The position numbers were made by a program, and so were the translations under genes. Below are positions 57,701-64,000 of a stretch of DNA of 64,000 nt, in pieces (the stretch's first letter is position 1; each line of letters begins with the position of its first letter). Below the pieces are notes generated by a model. The model ran no database searches, had not been told where the DNA came from, and saw only the letters and a list, made by a program, of their open reading frames with translations. Source of the stretch: Pholiota molesta (lineage: Eukaryota; Basidiomycota; Agaricomycetes; Agaricales; Strophariaceae); assembly GCA_014925825.1 (NCBI GenBank), contig JACGCK010000001.1, positions 1,426,001 to 1,490,000 of the forward strand. Reading direction: 5' to 3'.

Positions 57701-60228
57701 TCACGGGTTAGTTTCTTCTCCAAGAAGCTTCATTTCACCGAGCCTTCGTCGCATGGCCTTCTCTGTTGGAGTGGGTGGTACCATACGGGCAAAGACAGCA
57801 CCAAAGAGAGTACAAAGGCCGCCGAAGCGTAGAACCCATGCAACACCGTTCTTACCGAAATATGTATTGGGTATCTCAGCTAGAAGTTGTAGAGTGGATG
57901 GTTGATCGCCATCGACGATTCGGAAGATTGCACTTGAAGCCAGAGCCACCTGGAACAAACATAAGATTTCACAAAAAAGGGAAGAAACGAACATACAATA
58001 AATTGGGGTATCACAATGGAAAGGTTGTGAATACCGAGGATAGTTCCACCTGGAAGTGGGGTGAAGGGCATCTCTTCCTCATGCTGGTTCTCATGATCGT
58101 CAAAGGACCGACGGCGAATGAGAGGTCGCCTTTCGCCCTCAGAAAAAGAAGGTCGACCATGACTTGGTGTTGAGATATTACGATTGTGAAAAGGCCGGCG
58201 AGTATCCTGAATAACCTGAGTGGGTGGAGGAGGTTCCTTCAAGAGCTAACATACCACTTTGAGGGGCGAGTAGGCATTAGAGAAATTACCGAAGTCTCAC
58301 CTCCATGATAATCGCAAATGGCACCCACATAGCTACAGCCCAACATATGCCCACCAAGCTGATAAATATTGTCGCCTAAGCAGTCTGTGAGACAGGTTTC
58401 TTTTTCCACTAATAAAGTAGAACTCACTTGGAATACTGTGGATATGAAGAAGGTCGAAAATGTGAGGAGACTGAACAAGATAAGTGCTCCAGTCCAAATA
58501 TTCCGCAGAAGGAATGGCATCACTGGTAAATGGAGAGCTTTTCCTTGACGTGCTGCATCCACTTTCCATTGGCGTACTGTTGCTCGGAGTCGTGAAATTT
58601 CTGCGTTTTCATCAACGTCGGTTTTATGCGTCATTAGACGATGATCTCGACTTGCGAGATGAGGAAGAATTGTTCCAGCGACAACACCAACTAAACGATG
58701 AAATTAGATATTGACCGACCCAACTTTCAGACTGGTCACTAACCGATACTATAAAGTAACATAGCGAATTCTCCCGTCCTGGTTGCGAGCTCAGCATCTG
58801 GCTCTTTTCCCTCTTCGTACGCCATAACTTGTCCCATATATGTCGTGCTTATAATCGAATTGAGTTCAAATTACAGAGAGAAGAGGCAAACAACGTACGA
58901 GTAGAACAAAAAAGGGAACCTATCATGCAGATGTAAACGATCAATGAATGGTGAAATCACTGACAAAAACTTACCATCCCATAAAAGCAAATAATTGGAC
59001 ATAACAGACACGTCTGATTGGTTTTGGGAGGTTGGTTATAGCCTTCACAATGTTGTCGAGTGCATCTCGCATTTTCCCACTGTTCATTGGATGAGTTAAA
59101 AATTATAACGAGTTGGCATGCACGTACCCTTCTCTCCTCTGCACACGAGGCCGCTCTTCTTCCTGATGGTTAGCGCAGGTAATCCAAACAGTAGTTACGA
59201 GGATAACAATGCAGATAATGCAGAATTTTCGGAATTGGTCGCCTCCTATAAGCCTTATAATGGGCAAATCCCCCAGAGGTAAGAAACCTAGCGTCGAAAT
59301 GTGATTAGTTATGGAAATATAATGAACAAAGACATTCATACCAAAGCCAAAACCTACGATGTTTCCCGCATTGGTCATGCGACCGTGCCAAGCATTTCCG
59401 GCGCTCAGTTGTCCAGGAGGAGCGACATCCAGTAATAGATTGCGAAGAGATGCTTGCAAGCCGTTCAATGCGAAGTCTAAAATATAGAATGATACAATGG
59501 CGAATCCTATAGCTGCCCAGGCGACCTAGTGCCCGGCATTCATGAGATCAGAGAAAATAACCCGGGAATGCTGGTAGGCTGTACATACGAGTTTGTTTCG
59601 TCGTTCTGTCCAATCTCCGTCTCCTATACCGACCAGATCGACGCAGAAAGCTGCTATTTCTCGGCAATAGGCAAGCGTGAGGGTTGATAGGACGAGTGCT
59701 ATCGTTGACAGAAAAATCCAGAAACGCCGGCGATACTTGGATGAAGAAGCATCCGATAAGGCACCTGAGATAGCGGCGTAAATCACTCATATTCCTCAAG
59801 ATATATAAGAAGGTCAACCTATGACTGGTTGTGCAACCAACCCACTGATAGGACCGGCCAGCCACACCAATGACGTTAGATGCTCAGTCAGACCTAGACT
59901 GAGGAGAAATGGGGTGCCATATCTATCGCGATGACCAACATATGTCAGAACCCAGCCGAGCAAGGACGAACCATGACGGGAGGACTGCTCACCCTAATTC
60001 GACTGTCCATGCGATTTGTGCTCCAGCCATGGATATGCTAAGGGTAATGAGATCCCAGGTAGACAGTCTGCGTCTCCCTGGTGGTGAGCTCGGTCTGCCA
60101 TTGTTGCCATTCTGGTCATTGGGTGCGGTAGGTGTAGGCTCGACTTGTTCTGTTTGCCGGGCTCGAGCAGCAGGCCAAGGTATCTGGCTAGTAGGGTCAT
60201 CACTAGTGTCGCCGACGGCGGTTATCAT
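57701..60228 (-). CDS. sucrose/alpha-glucoside-type proton symporter (SUT/GPH-like MFS)
   Basis: Twelve-helix sugar symporter related to S. pombe Sut1 and plant SUTs. The start is ATG 60228 (MITAVGDTSDDPTSQIPWPA) and the stop TGA at 57701-57703; about nine exons. The N-terminus is polar; helix 1 reads LITLSISMAGAQIAWTVELG. Next comes YGTPFLLSLGLTEHLTSLVW, LAGPISGLVAQPVIGALSD with a basic SSKYRRRFW loop, FALNGLQASLRNLLLDVAPP, GQLSAGNAWHGRMTNAGNIV and RRVCYVQLFAFMGWFPFLFY, all SUT landmarks. A large cytosolic loop (about 58060-58210; RRPLIRRRSFDDHENQHEEE) precedes the last helices. No frame defect seen. Plant-derived sucrose or maltose uptake is a plausible role; the substrate is inferred from the family. 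Confidence 0.9.
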
Positions 60229-60663
60229 GGTACTTCAGAAAGAGGAGACGTGGTCCTCTGCTGGATGGTCGAAGGCAGTCGACATGCGGTTTGTTGGCTC
60301 GCCACTTATGTATAGCTTGCCCGATCCAGTATTACTTCACCACATTAATATGACGACGGCACTTCCCGGCTCTTACTGCACACATAGAAATCTCAAGTAG
60401 AAATTGGGTCCGTCGTCTAATGAACAACTGTGTAGTACAAGTCATCCCTATAGAACTCGATTCAAACACTACATTCAACAAGACCACAAGAAATCTAGAA
60501 ATACAAGGATAAATATATGGCGGACCAGGGCGTAGAGCGCCCCAGCGCAAGCAGGCAATTGTACACAAAGAGAACAAGATTGCACAGAAATGGTAAACAT
60601 ACAGTGAACTGGTGGTACAGGTCAAGTGCACAATCAACAATTGGAGGATGCAAACTCCAAGCA
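60229..60663. other. intergenic region between transporter and ankyrin genes
   Basis: Both neighbours are on the - strand. The region should hold the transporter promoter and the 3' end of the ankyrin gene. Small open frames on both strands show no conserved character. Confidence 0.45.
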
Positions 60664-62580
60664 TCACGAACCCCTAGCGGAAGTCGCAGACATCCCTCGC
60701 CGATGACTTGATGATGCCGATGCCTCAAATGTTTGTAGAGGCTTTGAAAGTATATGAAATGCTTTCCGACGTCCATTAGTTGGAGTAGTGTTGACGCTGT
60801 CTGCGTTAGCCCCGTTTACTGGTGGTGGCTCGGGAAACTGAGCATATTGGCTAGGTGGTCCCACATAAGATTCGGTTGAATCGTCAAATGACATTCTATC
60901 CACACTTGCTATTGATCGCAATGATTTTGAGGTAGACGATGACCTTGTGAGCAATGGAGAAGGTACTCCGCGTACGTTGCTTGGACTGGTCCCTGATCGC
61001 AATCGCGTTTCTGGTTGGGGAATTACGCTTCCCGTAGTGGAAGAATTCGATATTTGTGTTCTGAGCTGTGCAGCTGATACGGAAGGACGAAGCCGTCGCG
61101 GTGTTATCGTCCCACTCATCAGTGCTGTGATGTCATCGCCATTGGATGAGGGTCCAGCTGATGCAAAGTGAGAGCCATTTATTGACTTGGTGTCCGTTGA
61201 AGCAGTGCCCTGACTACCACTTCTATTTCGGTTCATGTATTTCTCCATAGCGTCGGCATCCCGTTCTCGCATGCGATTTGCTATTGGAGAGAGGGCGGAG
61301 GCAGGATTGGAAGGGGCTGCCAAAGATGAACCTTTCGAAGGTCCGGTAGGAGGAGCAAGGGTTGAGCCATGATGGGAGGAAGGAGGTTGGAAGAAGCCAG
61401 AACTTGAGCCAGTGGACGGCTGAGAGGGAGACGAGGATAACTGCCCTGTAATCAAATGGTCTGGATCACCACTGTCGGACGTTGCTGTCGTACGACTTGT
61501 GCCAGATCCACTCCTTAGCCTAGAAGAATTGCTGCGATCCTTGGCCGGAACTGGGAGGGCATTGGGTATATGAATGGGTCCACCCCATTCACTTCCCCTA
61601 GAAGCTGCTTGAGCTGCTTGAGCAAAAATATTACGTCGCTGCTTCTTGTTGTTTTCAAATTGTGTCCTAGCTGTCTCTTGGAGGGTCTCTCGGGTGCTGA
61701 ACGAGTACGCATAATCCGATGCAGTGAAGCCTTCGTTGTTTCTGGCAGAATATTGGCATCCCCTCTCTATTAGCAATTGGACGGTCTATGTAGAATTTTA
61801 TTAGATAAACAAAACAATAGATTTTATGTGACAAACTAACCGGTATGTGGCCCCAGGAACTTGCACTATTAACTATGAGCATGACGTAGAAACACATTTC
61901 TATAAAAAGTCGACTCACTAATGAAGAGGTGTGTTTCCCTTGTTGTCCGATAAATCGAAGTCTGCACCGAGGTCACACAGCATCTAAGTTAAAATTATCA
62001 GCACTGCCCAGGATCATATACGCTGTTGAGGACATACTCGGACTAATTCCTCATTCCCTTTAAGGGCAGCAATATGAAGAGCTGTCTTCCCATGCATATT
62101 GGACCAATCCAGAACCCAGGAATAACGTTCATAGTATAACCGCGCCATACGAAGGTAAGCGCCAGAGTTATCTTCTGTTTCCGCCGATATATACGAGGTA
62201 GATGAAACAGGTTTTTGATCCGCAAGTAGCATGAGGATCGTGTTGTTTTCGGAATCCTGCGGAAACTCATTAGCAAGATGTACGCCGGGTTAGTGTAATG
62301 GACATACCTTGCTCAATTCCTCATCATCGTGGCCAGCGGCCAGGAGAAATTCAAATGTTTCCTCGTGGCCAAGCACAGCCGCCCATGCTAGAGAAGTGTA
62401 GCGCTTGGGGGACGTGTCAGGATTGCGCATATCCGTTCGCTGGATTAGGCGTTTGACGAGGAAAAGGTTATTTTCTGCAATTGTTATATCGTCAAAGCAC
62501 TGGTTACTGGGCATAAGCGCAAGTAGGAATATACCTTTAACGGCTCTTCGCAGTCGGGCGGTGGCATCTTTCTCGGCCAT
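60664..62580 (-). CDS. ankyrin-repeat protein, AVO2-like (TORC2-associated type)
   Basis: The start ATG 62580 (MAEKDATARLRRAVKENNLF, with an intron inside) gives the classic opening of fungal Avo2-type proteins; the stop is TGA 60664-60666. Ankyrin repeats are LFLVKRLIQRTDMRNPD, YTSLAWAAVLGHEETFEFLL, GKTALHIAALKGNEELVRML and LSDNKGNTPLHYASSWGHIP with TVQLLIERG. A short coiled region (QETARTQFENNKKQRRNIFA) follows, then about 330 residues of Ser/Pro/Thr-rich disorder with many SP and RS sites (likely phosphorylated). Yeast Avo2 is a non-essential TORC2 subunit; the assignment is by repeat sequence and layout, and a general ankyrin adaptor is the alternative. The ATG at 62724 in the same frame adds a Cys/His/Ser-rich leader and is less likely. 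Confidence 0.82.
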
Positions 62581-63001
62581 GGAGGCAGAGATTTGGCAGA
62601 GAGAACAGTGGGAATGGAGGACAAAGAGCGATGAGCATGTACAGCTTTCACAACTGCCCAAGTGGCCAGAATGACGAGAGAGGCAAGTCCGGGCACGTGA
62701 CTGAGAACACCGCTTTCGGTGCACGATAATGTAATTAAATTTAAATTTAATATTACTTCAAAAGGCTTACTGCAAGTTTATTTACTGGATTCTACGCACA
62801 AATAATTAGCACGCTTAGGGGGTAATATCTCTGAGTTATAGGGAATTATACTAGGCTTCACATTTTCAGTCTTTTCAGAGCCACTACCAGAAGGCATCGC
62901 CACGAGATGAGGCGGCGCGGAATACAGATCAAGGCACCCACGGCTACCGCCAGCCCTTGCGCACTGCCACATTTGGCTCTCACTGATTCACATATCCTTG
63001 A
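62581..63001. promoter_or_regulatory. divergent promoter region of the AVO2-like and STEEP1-like genes
   Basis: 421 bp between the divergent starts. It contains an AT-rich palindrome-like tract (about 62728-62752, TTAAATTTAAATTTAA). No gene supported; the ATG at 62907 opens a frame that is not the conserved one. Confidence 0.45.
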
Positions 63002-63669
63002 ATGCCTAAAGTCGTTTCCAGATCAGCCGTCTCGTCGTCAACAGACGGTAGGTATATTCTCTTCATCAAGGGCAATAAATATTAACGCGTCTTCAACTTG
63101 TAGCGCAGCCCACTGCCAGCTCTGCGGCAGCGTTACGCGTTTACTGTGGGTGTCAAGGCATTTTCATTCTACATTGCGCCCGTTCTGACAATAGCTGATA
63201 TATAGACTGCATATGTGGCGAGTTCATCGTGAGTATGCCTTTTAGCAGATATCAGCATAGGTCTGACTATCTCTTAAACAGCTTGTTATTGATAAAAGCC
63301 TGGCTACTTTGCCACGTCGTAAGACAGACAACGCCATTATCGTTCGTTCAAAAGAGAGTGCTGCGGGAAAGCCGAGAGTTTTCAAGTTGAACGCTGTGGC
63401 GGAGGAACCGATCCTGTTGGAAAGGTACGCACTGAACCCCCAATGGGTATTGCCCATTGCATAGGAACTTACACCTATCAAACAATCAGACTGGGCGGGC
63501 ATGAAAAACAATATCGATATCATTGCCCTAGATGTTTACTAAAGATTGGATATCAGACATCACCACCCCCGTTAAATCCGCGCCTTTCCTTTACATTTTC
63601 TCAGGTGCTCTGACCCAAATGCAAGGACAAGTTCCACAAGACGCTTTCGATGGAGAGAACGACTTGTAA
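63002..63669 (+). CDS. STEEP1/UPF0428 family protein, one apparent missing base
   Basis: Homologue of the animal STING ER-exit protein, a small zinc-binding protein conserved beyond animals. Exons 63002-63047, 63104-63145, 63206-63228, 63282-63424 and 63490-63669 join to MPKVVSRSAVSSSTD, LRVYYCICGEFILVIDKSLA, TLPRRKTDNAIIV, KPRVFKLNAVAEEPILLERL and GGHEKQYRYHCPRCLLKIGY. The pairs CICGE and CPRC are the expected metal ligands. After YQTSPPP the frame shifts at the CCCCC run 63566-63570. Only with one more base does it continue VKSAPFLYIFSGALTQMQGQ to the stop at 63667-63669. The start MPKVVSRS equals the family N-terminus. Its role in fungi is unknown; animal STEEP1 acts in ER-to-Golgi traffic of STING. 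Confidence 0.88.
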
Positions 63670-64000
63670 GAGCAGCCTACGCCACAAAACATTTGTACGC
63701 GGTAATCGTTTTATCCATGTACAAGTAAACCTCTGTAGATTGTTGTCCCTGCTCAGACGTTGTGGCCATTTCTTCTGGTAATAAATCGCCCGATATCTTG
63801 AGGAGTTACATTGAAGACTGCAGATAATTCATACCGTTCAAAATGCAAGGCAAGTAGCGCAGCGGCCCCCTTGTACTACATGTATGTGTGTAATAGTACA
63901 TTTCTGCTTGACTATGGATAGGGATATAAGGTCGAAAACCCGAGTTTCGAGAACGCCGCAGTGGCAGTGATGGATTGATGATGACATGGGACGGAAGCAA
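63670..64000. other. right edge of the window, no supported gene
   Basis: The 3' region of the STEEP1-like gene. An open - strand frame reaches the window edge (63806-64000) but has no conserved features, so whether a gene begins or ends here cannot be decided. Confidence 0.35.

Noticed and set aside
62907..63188. 93-codon + strand frame starting MRRRGIQIK
   Set aside because: The STEEP1-like start MPKVVSRS at 63002 is in a different frame and continues through correct splice sites into the conserved domain.
1..64000. tRNA, rRNA, transposon or CRISPR elements
   Set aside because: I looked for tRNA-like arms, terminal repeats with transposase-like frames and regular repeat-spacer arrays and found none that I could support by eye.

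Overview
The window is nuclear DNA of a mushroom-forming basidiomycete (Agaricomycetes). Nearly every gene is broken by many short introns (about 50-70 nt, GT...AG), genes are dense on both strands with short shared promoters, and one gene encodes a DUF6534-type seven-helix membrane protein, a family typical of basidiomycetes. The rest is core eukaryotic housekeeping. I saw no bacterial operon, CRISPR array, transposon, tRNA or rRNA gene.

Left part (1-20.3 kb): end of a DUF3112-like membrane protein gene (+), URA3 orotidine-phosphate decarboxylase (-), PUS7 pseudouridine synthase (+), an MFSD10-like transporter (+), a GT32 sphingolipid mannosyltransferase (-), an SWT1-like PIN nuclease (-), PCF11 (-), ribosomal protein uL6/RPL9 (+), STE14 (-) and MEF2 (+).

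Middle (20.4-46.9 kb): an unrecognised acidic nuclear protein (-), EFR3 (-), a possible one-helix small protein (+), a secreted aldose 1-epimerase (-), a REV1-type BRCT protein (-), FPGS (+), an SLX4-like nuclease scaffold (-), KAP120/importin-11 (+), PEX2 (-), FRS2 (+), a ThrE/DUF1212 transporter (-), a DUF6534 protein (-) and a small uncalled gene (-).

Right part (47-64 kb): a GNAT acetyltransferase (-), a BSD2/NDFIP-like Rsp5 adaptor (-), a small conserved protein (-), EMC10 (+), FRS1 (-), DPH6 (+), a sucrose/alpha-glucoside transporter (-), an AVO2-like ankyrin protein (-) and a STEEP1/UPF0428 homologue (+). Both phenylalanyl-tRNA synthetase subunits lie here, about 10 kb apart, and translation-related genes (PUS7, RPL9, MEF2, FRS1, FRS2, DPH6) are common, though I do not claim a functional cluster.

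The most striking signal cuts across genes. In at least eight recognisable or clearly coding genes (PUS7, MFSD10-like, PCF11, MEF2, EFR3, FRS1, STEEP1, BSD2), plus three small unidentified ones, the conserved reading frame jumps once inside an exon. Every jump goes the same way, as if exactly one base were missing, mostly at or beside a short run of one base. Residual under-called runs in the assembly are the simplest explanation. A biological cause (pervasive -1 frameshifting) would be extraordinary and can be tested. Protein models made from this sequence without correction will be truncated or wrongly spliced at these places.
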